Positions 11,194 to 22,200 of a stretch of DNA of 64,000 nucleotides are shown here, in pieces. Each line of letters begins with the position of its first letter. The first letter of the stretch is position 1. The translations under genes and the position numbers were made by a program. Source of the stretch: Isochrysis galbana (lineage: Eukaryota; Haptophyta; Isochrysidales; Isochrysidaceae); contig CM030936.1 of NCBI GenBank assembly GCA_018136815.1, positions 764,831 through 828,830 of the forward strand. The letters are read 5' to 3'. The notes below the pieces were generated by a model. That model did no database searches, was not told the origin of the DNA, and worked only from the letters and a program-made list of their open reading frames with translations.

Positions 11194-11530
11194 CTAGGCT
11201 CCTTCAGACGGCGAAGGGGTGGCGTTGCGCACTCCCGGGGTTGCTGGAGTACTGCAGCGACAAACTGCGAGGATGCTGCTGAGGCCGTAGAGGTCGCCAG
11301 TCGAGCGCCCGAAGTCAGTGGTGTCGCAGATTTGGCAACCAGTGGTGAGTCAGGCGCTCTCCGGCTGGGCTCCTTCAGAAGGCGAAGGCTTAGCGTCACG
11401 CATTCCCAGTGTTGCGGGAGTGGTGCAGCTTGCGAGAGTGCTGCAGCGACGAACGGCCCGGATGCTGCCGGGGCAGCAGAGGTGGCCCTTTGCACGCCCG
11501 ACTTCAGCAGTGGCGCAGAAACGCCGTCGA
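11194..11530. repeat. Two diverged tandem copies of a ~171-bp unit
   Basis: Unit 1 (about 11194-11364) and unit 2 (about 11365-11530) both begin CT-GGCTCCTTCAGA and both contain GCTGCAGCGAC-AAC followed by GATGCTGC. Both strands are open through the array (11059-11802 plus, 11181-11594 minus), so open frame alone does not show coding. No family recognised. It could be a decaying repeat protein or non-coding tandem DNA. Confidence 0.6.
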
Positions 11531-12039
11531 TGAACGGGGAGGGCGGAATGCGCATAGCGGACGCCGATCGAGACGCCTGCACGAGCGGTGGCATGGATGC
11601 ATGTGCTGCTGCAGGTGTGCCAACGCCGCGTCGAGCTGCAGTGGCAGCGGGACGAGTGCACCCGAATTGTGTTTTGACCCTCGAGTCCTCGTTCTCTCTC
11701 TCTCTCTCCTCTGTTTCTGGTGAGCGCCCCTGGTTCTGCTCATCAGAGGGGGTTCGTTTAACGTATGACGTATGTTTCCGGCCTGTTACTGTGAATGTTT
11801 GAGTGCAGAGTGTTGATTTGTGTGGTTTGAACCACTGAATCGCCTGTTGGTGACCTGCAGCCCCCTGAGTACCCCCAAGCCCCGAGTCTTCCGAGTCATC
11901 CTTTCGAGTCTACGAGTCCCTACGAGTCACAAGTAAGCGGTATCTGCTCGCCGCACCCTTTTCTACGTCCTCCGTCCCTCCGGTTCGCGTTCCGTGCCAC
12001 TCTCCCGTCCATTTCACATGCCCGTCATTTGCCCTCCCC

Positions 12040-12207
12040 GTTCTCCCGATGAGCCCGTTCCGGGCTCCCCGGATGAACCGTGCGCCGCGCTAGCCGCCGG
12101 TGCGCCTCCGCGGCTCGTTTCCAAAGAGGAAACGAGCTTCGCTCCGACAGGGGTGGGAGGAGGGGAGCGGCGCGCGCTCCATGACCCTATCGGTTTAACG
12201 ATAGTTG
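12040..12207 (+). repeat. R1 interspersed repeat, copy 3
   Basis: It ends GGAGCG-gcgcg-CGCTCC, ATGACC, CTATCG-gtttaa-CGATAG, TTGG. Both hairpin stems are perfect in this copy. It lies 215 bp upstream of the paralogue B start codon. Confidence 0.7.
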
Positions 12208-12421
12208 GCCCTAGGGGCTTCAAATATAGCCATATGTGCTCGAGACGCGATCAGCGTCCTCCGGGAGGACTAGGCATGTACTAACAGAAAGAAACCAGCA
12301 CCAGCGGCATGCACAGCCAGAAAACTCTAACAAAAGCTCTATTATATACAGTCTACAGTGCCTTTCTAAGACATAACTTGGGGGGAAGGGTGAGGGCGGT
12401 GGCGGCGGCTCCCTCTGTACA

Positions 12422-15400
12422 ATGGAGCGGCGCGAGTACGAGTTCGGCACGCCTGGCCTCTGCTCCGAGTGCGGTGAGGCGTGTGGGGTATGCTGCGGCT
12501 GCTCGGCAGCGGGGACCGCCTGCGGCTGTGGTGCCTGCGGCGCCTGTTGGAGGCGGTACGACCGGGAGCCGATCGGTATGGCTGCGTCCATCCACGAGGT
12601 GATAGGCTTTGCCGCGACACAGCCGGGGATTGGATGCTGCCGCGCGTGCTCGATCATGTCGTTCTCCATCTTCTTCACAGTGGTGCAGTTGTTTGCGCTC
12701 TACGTCATTATTGCAGACGTTGGAGGGCTCACCTCTTGTGGCCACAACGATCATTGCCGCCTTGGCGAGTACTGCCACCCAATTGAGTACCGGTGCGTCG
12801 ACTGCTCACGACTTGGCATCTTCGACAGCGGACCTGCGCTGCCGCTCTTCACGCGTTACGATGTGAATCATGTCTGCCGCTCCTTCCCGTGGTACGCCGA
12901 TAAGTTCCTCAAAGAGGAAAGCCCTGAGCTTCCAATCAAAAATGAAGAGGGGCCTTCGCCACCATCCCCGCCCGAACCGCCCCTATCGCCGCCCTCTCCT
13001 CCTCAGCCCCCCAACCCCCCCATCCCCCCACCGGCGCAGCCGGCGCCAGCCTCGCCGCCTTCCCCACCCATTAGCCCACCGTGGTCACCGAGCCCACCCG
13101 GAAGTCCACCGAATCTGCCTCCTCAGCCGGTACATCCCCCACCACCTACCACGCCATTCATGGGCGCAGTGCTAGAAGCATCAAGTGCGGCGCGCTATGT
13201 GTACGGGAAATTGGGCAAGATGGCCGCTGATGAGGCGCAGAAACGCCTAGAGCACTTTAAGAGTTATGTGACCGCTAAGGGGTACGAGACGAAGGGCGGC
13301 GAGGGAAAGGCGAACTCGGGCGCACCTCGCTTCCATGAGGAGGAGCCAAGGGTGGGGCACAAGGCGAACATCGAGCAGAGGCGAGAGGAAGCGAGGCAGG
13401 CACGGCCGGAGGAGAGGGGCAAGGACAACCACGTCACGCATTTGCGTCGACGACGGCAGTTGCGCGAGCAACTCCCACTAGAGCGTAAGGCCAGCGCGGA
13501 CCGGCCAACCCGACATAGCGCATTAGCCCTGGACGAACATTCGCATGAGGGTAGAACGAGGGAGGATGTCCATCGTGCATCATGGCAAAGTGACCCCGCA
13601 GCACTTTCACCGAGCGCGTCTCCTCGTGAGAGCGCGAACCATGACTCCTCCGCTGCAATGGAACTCGGCGATATTAAGGATCGAGGGGATGTTGAGCCTG
13701 TCCCGGCTGCACCAGGCTCGCGCCCATTGCCACTTACCCAGGGTGAGAAGCTTCGCAGGGCGAGACAGACAGTCGGCGAGACAGAAGTGGCGCGCCCTCG
13801 CGTTTCGGATCCCCGAAGCATTTCAAGGTCATCAGTTGGAACACTTGAAGAGGGCGCTAAAATGTACACCAGCGGCGACAAGCTCGAACAGGCGGGACAG
13901 TTGTACCTGGCATCACTCGGATCGTCAAGCTCCCATGACAAAACTGGCCATGGGAGCGGTTTAGACCCGGATGTCCTCGCTGAGGCCTCGGGGCTCCTCT
14001 TTTCCGACTACACTGGCGGCGCTGGGAACTTCTTCGACTCAAGGACAGACTGGTTTTCCCACGGCAATGAGCTCCTCGCACAAGGCGGGGGCGTCGGTGC
14101 CGATGCCTTTGGCGACGCGGCGTCCTCTCTCATGCATATGAGGAATCCTACTATCACTGGGCCACCCCACTTGAAGCTACCCGACGGCATGAAATCGCAT
14201 GAGGTGTGATCTGCCGCCTGAGAACTTGGAAGGTTCGACGTGAGTCATGACGTGCCGCAGTAAGTGGAGCGTGACGGAATGAAATTGTGGAATGCCTCTG
14301 GGCGCCTTGCCACCGTGAATTGCACGGGTGTGATAAGAGCCCGCGGTGTTGGTGTGGCTTCAGCTCGGCTCCGCTGTCTTCTTGCAGATGCGCGAGGTCA
14401 TCACCTCTTTGCAGATGGGCGGCAACTTGGCCAGGCTGGCAGCACAGTCGACTTTGGATTCCTTGTCGCAGCATGAAGGGGAGGGTGTCGAAATCATGAC
14501 GCAGGTGTGGCGCTGCGTCCAATGTGCGAAAACGAGAGCGCGCCTTTCGAAGGAGAGCGAATCCCTCACCATGAAGGGGTCACGCAGCAGCAGCCCACCT
14601 TGCGGTTCGACGGAGACGTGCGCTAGTGCTCCCATTGCTGGCATGCGGAAGAAGAGTATGTGTGGATGCAACGCGTCTTATGCCTCGCCCCGCTCTGTGT
14701 GCAGGTCATGGACAGGATACACCAGTCACGCATTAGTGCTTTCCCTGGTCTCGCAACGGTGCTCGAGCAGCGGCCAGTCGAATACGATCGGGTCCAGCCT
14801 TCCAAAATGAGCGGGCTGGGGTACGACGTGTACGGCGAGACAGCCGTACAGCGCCTTTGCCTCGCGACGATATACTGCATCCAAAATGACCTACTGCCTC
14901 TCCGTTGCGACCACGTCGTCTTCACAGTGCGCGAGTGGCGACCGATTGGCATTCTATACTTCTTCTTGGGCAGCTTTCTTCTTGCGGGACTGCTCATTAC
15001 TGAGGTCGACACGGCCGCTTTTGCTTGGACACTCGTTCGCTTCCGAGCTGTAAAGTTGGCCAACCCTTGCACACGATGGGCCGTCCTCTTTCAAGGGTAC
15101 TTGCGTTGGATGCTGCGAGCTTACCTCTTGCCACCGCTAGCCGTTGTTGCCGCCGTCTCAGAGCTGCTCGATGATGGCGTGCTCGAGGCCTCGAATATCG
15201 TGGGCGTGTATCTCTCGATCACTTTCATTCTGGAGGTGTTGAGACCCGCCTCACATTGCATTTGTAGACTTGTGCAACATGTCCAGCAATGCGCTCTCAG
15301 CTGGCTTGAGCGCTCTTCCACAGGGCGTTGCCATTAGAGATCGCTTCGTCGTCAGGGGAGCGAGCCCACGGGAGCGCCAGCTAAGGCTTGCCAACTTGAC

Positions 15401-16377
15401 AAATCACAACGACCCCTACGAGCAATTTTTGCTCTCGATCTGCCTCACCCGCACGCGCCTCCTTAGTCTTTTCCACGTTATCCTCCCATTGCCCGTAGAT
15501 CGACAATCTTTTTGCTGCCATCCTTCTCCGCCGCGAGGACTTTGCCCTTATTGCACCAATAGTCGTCGAGATGACGCGCGGTGGCGTCACCATCCAGTGG
15601 TTGGAACAGCGCTTGCTGGTAAATTGTCAGCAGCCGCGCTTCTAGCTCGTCACAAGCTTTCCCCTTGCCAAGACATCGTTCACACTGACCGCCTCGTTTC
15701 ATGCATATTCATTTGCTTTCCAGGTCCTTTTTTCCGTCATTATGGGCGGTGTTCTAGTCGTTGCGATTGAGTTCATCATGATGTGGACACGCGTAGGCGA
15801 TCATGTAGAGGGGGCTGCGCTTTGCGCCGATCTCTTTGATGCACACATGCAATTCGGAGCTCTGCTTAGCTTTATTGTCACGATTGTAGGTAGCATCTGG
15901 GAGATGCAAGCACAACGGTGAGCCTCCCTGCCCACTAATGTCTAGGCGGCCAAGGCACGGCGTACACGTGCAACTTTGGGGCGTTTTGCGTCCCTCGGCC
16001 GTTCTTGCACCGGTGGCTGCATCATGTAGTCCGAACTACATCGAACTGTCGCCGGCAGTATCGGCGCTCAGTGCGACGAAACGGAAGCCATAGGACTGTC
16101 TGGGGCTGACGTGCAAAATGGGTAGTTTCCCCTCATCTGATGGCTACCGTATACTTGGCGACCGATCCTTCGTAGGTCTGAGGGCGCGTTCATGAGTATC
16201 CTTGAGCCGTTGATGGGTCGGTATGCACCGCTCAAGCAGTTGCTCTGCTCGTGCAATCCATTGGCCTTGGCTGCCGATATCTCGTTTGCCTTCGCCTTCT
16301 TCTTCCTGCACCGTTCCATTGTGTGGCTGTGGAGACTATGGGCGACCCTTTGGTCACAGCCGATATTCGCGTTTTAA
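12422..16377 (+). CDS. Paralogue B: Cys-rich, Pro-rich polytopic membrane protein, family unknown
   Basis: Six-exon model: 12422-14203, 14388-14504, 14705-15235, 15499-15618, 15724-15917 and 16176-16377, giving 981 aa. Introns are GT-AG (184, 200, 263, 105, 258 bp), phases 0,0,0,0,2, matching paralogue A. The start MERREYEFGTPG aligns with MLGRRRETAFGTPG of A. Features in order: Cys cluster (residues 14-40), membrane helix (FFTVVQLFALYVIIADVGG), Cys segment (CRLGEYCHPIEYRC), a long PPSPP-type linker, a hydrophilic charged middle about 180 residues longer than in A, then the conserved polytopic half (ILYFFLGSFLLAGLL, YLLPPLAVVAAVSELL, VLFSVIMGGVLVVAIEF, and ADISFAFAFFFLHRSIVWLW in the last exon). 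Exon sizes 117, 194 and 531+120 match A's 117, 194 and 651. Intron 15236-15498 has no counterpart in A. Function unknown. Confidence 0.85.
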
Positions 16378-16916
16378 TGCCGAGGACACCGTTCCTACGA
16401 GCTCTCCCAGGAAGCTCAAGAGCGGAAGCATTGCTATGTGCATAAAAAGTAAGCCTAGGGCCCCATGCGTAGCTCAAATGTCCGGCCCACCAACGCCTTC
16501 TCCCTGCAAGAGGCTGCATGCTGAAACGGACTTTTATTGCTTTTCAGTCCATGTGGCATGAGCATCTCACCGCACTCTTCCATTGCCAATTATGAATTCA
16601 ACTTCCGACAATGAAAGCATGATCAAGAAGTGGGCGCCTTAGTATAGGAACTGGTGGTGTACGCCATCGATAGTTGAAAATTCCGTCATAGAAACCAGGA
16701 CGGCATGCCCTAGAAATCCATGGAATCATGGATCTTTGGACGTTGGAGCTCCCTCCCAAGATTGGCGGCCCCCGTGCTGTCAGAGGGGTTATTCGTCCTA
16801 CATTATTGTAGAACCGAGTCCTACGATTTCCATGGGTTTGTAGGACTAGCTTTTGTGCCTCGCAAGAAAAGCTCCAGGGTGAAGAATTTGTATTTGGATA
16901 TCGCCCACCAACTATC
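16378..16916. other. No gene seen; 3' flank of paralogue B
   Basis: Open frames on both strands show no motif. A short inverted repeat ATCCATG-gaat-CATGGAT lies near 16717-16734. Nothing else could be supported. Confidence 0.4.
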
Positions 16917-17665
16917 AGCAAAACTGATAGGGTCATGGGGGCCGCGTTCCCCCCCCTCCTCCATCGCAGACACCCCCTGGGTGGGCCTGCACACTCATTC
17001 TCAGCCCCTGCCTGCTGGCAGCTGGCAGGGGCTGAGCTGACACCAATCCCCTCCAGACTCTCCCTCAGCGCGCGCCGCGCGCCTCACGCATTCGCCTGCA
17101 ACTGTCCCCCATCGTACTGACTCCCACCCTCACCACTGAGACACAGACCAGCCGAGTCGCCAGGAGGGCACCCAAGGCCAGCGAGGCCAGCGTGGGAGAG
17201 GCAGGGGATAGGGCTAGCCCGTTTGTGTTAGCAAACGGGTGAGGGGCGGCTGGCGACAGGAGGGAGACGAGAAGGGAGTGGCTCAATGGCGAGGAGAGTA
17301 TCCCAGGTGGCGCAGGCTACTCGAGTCGCAGTCACTTATTTCTCGAGGACCGCTCACGGCGCGAGCTGGTAAGGGCCGTTCTTCTTGGTTTAGAGAGTTC
17401 CCCCCCCCCCCCCCCCCGGTGCTTTTTCCCGGAGAGTCGGCCGGCGTCGACCGGTCCGCCTCAATGGGTTTTCCCTCATTTTAACTTGTGGGGGGTTAGA
17501 ATGGGAGCCGGGGGTCTGCGAGGGGGGAGATGTGGAGGGGTGCATACATGTATGTGTCTGTGGCAGCAACATGCGCCGAGGCGTACGGGCAGGTGCGCTG
17601 AGGGTTGTCGTGTTGGTACCGGGCTAGTGAGAGTAGTGGTACTAACGCTCAGCTAGATTATTATT
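16917..17665 (-). repeat. R2 interspersed repeat, copy 1 (R1-type hairpin end)
   Basis: On the minus strand this ~750-bp unit starts near 17665 (ATAATCTAGCTGAGCG) and ends at 16917 with GGGGG-aacgcgg-CCCCC, ATGACC, CTATCAG-ttttg-CTGATAG, TTGG. That is the two-hairpin end of R1 with a different but still paired first stem. A near-full relative lies at about 53070-53979, sharing the block with GGTGCTTTTTCCCGGAGAG and the GGAGATGTGGAGGGGTGCAT segment. No protein recognised, so it is probably a non-autonomous element. Confidence 0.75.
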
Positions 17666-18259
17666 ATCTACCGTGTATTGATTGATAGGTTGCTTGTGAT
17701 CGGCGCGTATATGGTGGTTCTCTTCTCTCTTCTCTATTTTGGCGGCTAGTTTCCGCCAGAACCCTTTCATGGCTTGACGCGCGCGCTGGTGTCATGGAGA
17801 TTGCGGTGACCTCTTGCCTCTCGGCGGGGTACCACGTTAGAACTAATAGCGTTGTAGGACGTCTTGTTAGCTATAGCTTAGCGCTAGAGCTAGCATGCTA
17901 GCATTCAGCATTCCTAGCCACATACACCGGACGAGCCATGACACCCCCATCGCGGGGTAGGGGCTCCGTTGCCGTCGATGGGCTACGGCCCCGTAGCACC
18001 AAGGTTATACTAACATAACAATAAAACTCTGACGCCCCCCGAATGTAGGTATTAATCTAGGTATGGGGTAGTTGAGCCAAATAGGGATACAGTTCAACAT
18101 GTCCTAATTTTAGCAAGGCCAAGGAGGCCAAGGCAGAGAGAGAGAGGGGGGGGTGAGGAGAGGTGGGGAGGGAGAGAGAGAGAGCGGGAGGGAGGGAGAG
18201 AAGGGCAGGAGGGAAGGAGGCTGTGGCCTCCCCCCCCCCGCTCTCGAGTCCATATCGCC
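17666..18259. other. No gene seen; golgin upstream region
   Basis: AT-richer DNA (17640-18110) is followed by a purine tract (18137-18205, GAGAGAG-type) and the short leader of the golgin-like gene. The purine tract may be promoter or 5' UTR; this is inference. Confidence 0.35.
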
Positions 18260-21213
18260 ATGTTCTCCACGGCTGCAGCCGAGAGCCGCGAGCGCCGAGC
18301 TGAGCTCTCCATCCTCTGCCGAGAGCTCAGGGCCGCAGACGAGGCGGGCAGGCTGCGGCTGATGCACAGCGTGGTGAGAGCGTTCCAGCGAGAGGTGGAG
18401 AGACTCACTGCGCGTGCAGAGAGCGCGGAGCACATGTGCGAGGAGGCGGTCGCCACAAGTCGGTTGCGACCTTCCGCGCTAAGCGAGGCAGCGCTCAAGC
18501 AGCACGCGGCGGCAGAGGGCGAAGGAGCGCCGACACCTTGGGCGCCAGTGCCGACGGACGAGGAGCGCCGAGAGCTGGAGGAGCTCCGAGAGGAGCTACG
18601 CGCAGCGCGCGCAGCGCGCGACTCGTGGGCGGAGGAGGCGAGCGCAAATGAGGCACGCGTGGGCGAGCTCCGACGCGCCGTAGAGATGTCCCGTGCGGAG
18701 ATGTCCGAGTTGAAGCAGCTTGTGCTACATGCGGAGCAGGCACGTGACGCCTCAAAGTCCCAGCTGCGGGAAACACAGGGAGCGACCGCCGAGCTCGAAC
18801 GCACCGTTGCATCCTTGAGGTCCAGATTGCAGGAGCTTGAGGCACCCGCTTCCAGCGTGGGCGACGTCGCGGCCTCCTTGTGTGGAGGGGAGCCAGCCAT
18901 CGAGCCTGACACGGAGCCGGGGTCCGATGCACTTGCCAAGCTGCGTGACGAGCTGACCGAGGTGCATGCGCAAGAGATGGCTTTACTCCGTGAAGCTGCG
19001 GCCGAAACGGCGGAGCAGTTGCAGCAGGAGGCGGAGGAGTCCGTGGCTCGTGCCGTAGCCGACGTGGAGCGGCGGCTCGGTCAGAAGGTGGCCGAAGCTG
19101 AGCACATGGCGGAGCAGGCCCAGGAGTGCGCGGTTGCGGAGCGCAAACGGGCCGACGAGGAATTGCAGAGGGCCGCCCAGGCCAAGGCGGAGCTCTCGTC
19201 GATTAGGAACTCGAGCATGGCTTTGGAAGCAGCACTCGACGAGTGCCAGAGGAGGCTGTCGGCCGCCACCGCTGCTGCAAAGGATGCGGAAGTGCGGGAG
19301 GCCGAGGCTCGATCTCGCGAAGCCACGATGCGATTGCGGGCAGAGTCGCTGGCGGAGGAAGCCGTGACGCGGCAGCAGGTTAGTTGGCTGGCGTCGGTCC
19401 CTTCGCCGGCACCTGCGGCAAGTGTACGGTAGCATTACTCATGCATCGCCGTTTGCCCAGGTTGTCGAGCACACCTGGTGGCCACGCGTAGCCGGCACCT
19501 GTGTGTCGTGGCTGCTCTTGGGCAAGTACAATGAGGTGCTGTTGCGGGCCCACAGTCATCAGTTGCTGAAAAACGATCGCTCCCTCCTCGCTGCACCACA
19601 GGCTGCAGCTCTCGCAGAGGAGTGCTCAAGCGCGCTCGAGGAGCTGCTGAAGCAAGAGCAATCCGTGGCCGAGTCACTTCGGCTCGCGCTCACTCATGCA
19701 GATGAGGCAACGGCGGATATAGCTGCCTCAGCAATGGCCATGCAGCGTGGCGAGACGCATGCGGTGGATGAGATCCGGTCTGCAAAGGCAGAAGTGGCAC
19801 AGACAGCCCAAAAAGTGGTGAAGATTTGACTTACCGCCACCCTACTATGCACGCATCTATGATCGCCAGGGACACCTAGGCATCCAACGGCACCTTTGGG
19901 GAGGGGAGTGGGGGGCTCGCATTCTTCGCGGATCTGGCCTTGATCCGCACTCCGCGCCTTGCGCTCTAACTATTGGAATGCGCACTCTGCCACGTCATCA
20001 GGCCCAGCTTGAACAGCAACTGGAGGCGTTACGTCGATCCACCGAGGCATCGAGTGCGCGCGAAGCCGCGGCGGCGGCTGAGTTGAACCGGTACAAGGGA
20101 ATGGCGGCGATTGCGACGCGCAATTTGAACGAGGAGATCGCCGCTGTGCGCGCCGAAGCCGCACGCGACAAGGCTGAGGCGATGCAGACAAGCACGCGGT
20201 GCGAGGAGCTTGAGCGCCTGCTTGATGAGGCGCGGCGCAAGATGGACGAAGCCGCGAGCGACGCGGAGCAACAGACCACTGCGGCAGTCGAGGCAGCGGT
20301 CGAAGCGGCTCTGCGGGGCGTGAGGTCGCAGCTTGCGGAGCAGCTGGAGGAGGCCGTAGCGGCGGCTCGGGCAGAGACGGCAGAGGCCGCCAGGGCTCAG
20401 AGCGATGCGGCGCTGCGTATTGCAGTGGAGAAGGTGCGAGCCGAGGAGCGCAGCCGCCTAGCTGTCCGCGAAAACGAGCTGAATGCTCTCGTCGCCGCCG
20501 CCGAGGCTCGTGCCAAAGCTTTCTTGGCGACAACACCGGCGGCGTTTGGCTCTAATGGCCCCGATGGCGCCCCAAGCATCGGCGAGCCCGACATGGCCAC
20601 AGTCGTACTCAGCAGCGCCAACAACGAGGGCGTGCACCCCTCCACAATGGCAGCACGCGTCCACTGCGTCAATGACTTGCATGGGGCCACCGTCTCAACA
20701 CCGCACATCGTGACAGCTCTACACACTAGCCCAGGAGTAGGTGGCTCATTCCCTCAGCCAGAGGCCACCCCTACCCGCAGCGTGCACTCGAGGGCTCATG
20801 GCGGCGGCATGCTGACACCACTAGCCGCTGACCTCGAGGCAGGTGACGCTGATGTCAAGGCCCCTTTGCTTGGCAGAGCTACTCCAGGGAGTGCACATTC
20901 CAGCCGGATGCCAACGACGCGGAGCGGCATTGGGCGGGGCGGGGCGACTGCGCGCAACATCCTGTTACTCGTGTATGTGGTGGTGCTTCATTTGTTGCTG
21001 CTTGGGTCCCAAGCTTTCAATCTACACGAGAACGTTGACTGTGCACTCAAGGAGCAACACCACGCTTTGCAGCCCATAGTTGCTCTTGAGGATGGCCGAA
21101 GGGTCGGTGCCGGATTCACCACGAACAGCACGTCGACGGATGCAGCCATTTTAGCCTTGACTCAAAATGCCAAACATGTTCAAGCAGCTTCACAATATTC
21201 GCGTCGGGCCTAG
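18260..21213 (+). CDS. Golgin-84/CASP-like tail-anchored coiled-coil protein
   Basis: Three-exon model: 18260-19378, 19602-19817, 20002-21213; GT-AG introns of 223 and 184 bp, both phase 0; 848 aa. Nearly the whole protein to about residue 640 is charged heptad-like coiled coil rich in Ala, Glu and Arg (ELEELREELRAARAARD; EQLQQEAEESVARAVADVE; LEQQLEALRRS). A Ser/Thr/Pro region follows, then PLLGRATPGSAHSS, a basic patch and one C-terminal membrane helix (NILLLVYVVVLHLLLLGSQAF, about 763-783). The R-x-x-L-x-x-Y-x-x-x-L-H-L pattern in and beside the helix is like golgin-84 and CASP, which tether vesicles at the Golgi. The tail after the helix (about 65 residues) is longer than usual for those families. 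The Golgi role is inferred from architecture only. Confidence 0.68.
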
Positions 21214-21767
21214 TTAGGCTTGCAGGCGGTTGGAGTATCGAGCACGAGCACTTTTGCAAGCAGATTATGTTGCTCATACCCTGGCACCGGTGGCAAAGGA
21301 ACTCTGCGGACACGTGCGTAATTGATGGTATGCTCAAGAACTTAGGGAGCTGTCCCTTCCCGCCCTGCTGATTGCTGCGGCTGATTTCCTCGTCGGGCGC
21401 ACTGTCATTTCATCTTGTGCTAATTATGCATTTTGTGACAAAAGTGGTAGACTAGGCGATCATGCGTGAAGCCTGCAACCGTTTTTCATGCATCCGTATT
21501 GTATGTTGCAGCCGCATCAGTTGCTAGCCACTGACTCCGTTTTCATTCCGGTGCCGATTTCCTTCTTTCGAGGTTCGAGGTCGGCCTATGCATTTCTTAG
21601 TGCTAAGGGCAACACGCAGTATAAAATGATTGAGCATTAATACCGCTATCCGCTATTCGCTATTCCCATTCCCACTAGCCCGGTACCAACCACCAACCAA
21701 CCTCCCCGATATACGCTCATACTCCTCCTCACTGGTGCGCCACAACGGCAACTATACTACACGTTAT
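21214..21767. other. No gene seen; golgin 3' flank
   Basis: No coding or repeat signal could be supported between the golgin stop codon and the repeat-derived DNA from 21768 onward. Confidence 0.35.
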
Positions 21768-21900
21768 AACAATAGGGTTAAGGAGCGCGCCTCGCTCCCC
21801 TCGCCTCTCTCTCCGCCCACCCTGTCGCGCCGGCCGACCAGGTCATGGCCGACGCCGCACAGTCGCAGCCTCCGCAAGCACGCGCCACGCCTCACCAGGT
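21768..21900 (-). repeat. R1 repeat, degraded copy
   Basis: On the minus strand it keeps the first hairpin GGAGCG-aggcg-CGCTCC preceded by GGCCGGCGCGACAGGGTGGG, as in copy 2. The second hairpin is reduced to CCCTATTGTT. The ATGACC spacer is changed. Confidence 0.5.
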
Positions 21901-22069
21901 GCCTGCCTTGCTGATTCAGGTTGATTCTCTATGCTTCTTGCTTCTTGCTTCTTGCATACACTCATCTTCAATCGTTGATACGGAAGCAGTAGGAAGAGTT
22001 TCTTGCTTCTTGCTTGTTGTTGTGGATAGGGGGAGCCACACCATGCCACGCGTTCCATCTTTAGAACGT

Positions 22070-22200
22070 GTCAACTATTTTTAAATAAAAAGATAGGGTC
22101 ATGGAGCGCGCGTCGCTCCGCTCCCCCCATTCCGTCACCCCCACCGCGCCGCCCGATGCCGGGCAATGACCAATGACACGCCGCCGAAGCGGCCGCGAGC
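22070..22200 (-). repeat. R1 interspersed repeat, copy 6
   Basis: On the minus strand it ends GGAGCG-acgcg-CGCTCC, ATGACC, CTATCTTTTTATTTAAAAATAG, TTGAC. The second stem here is almost all A/T but can still pair, unlike the GC-containing stems of the other copies. Confidence 0.65.

Noticed and set aside
12040-12130. Hammerhead-ribozyme-like words (CGATGAG...) in R1 copy 3
   Set aside because: The second conserved core half (GAAA type) is missing at the required place and other copies lack the first half.
12149-12207. Helitron 3' end (hairpin near terminus)
   Set aside because: No CTRR after the hairpin and no TC start; two hairpins plus slippage repeats fit a LINE/SINE tail better.
18094-18939. 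281-codon minus-strand frame over the golgin-like gene
   Set aside because: Antisense shadow of the coiled-coil exon; Ser/Ala-rich because of GC-rich codons on the other strand.
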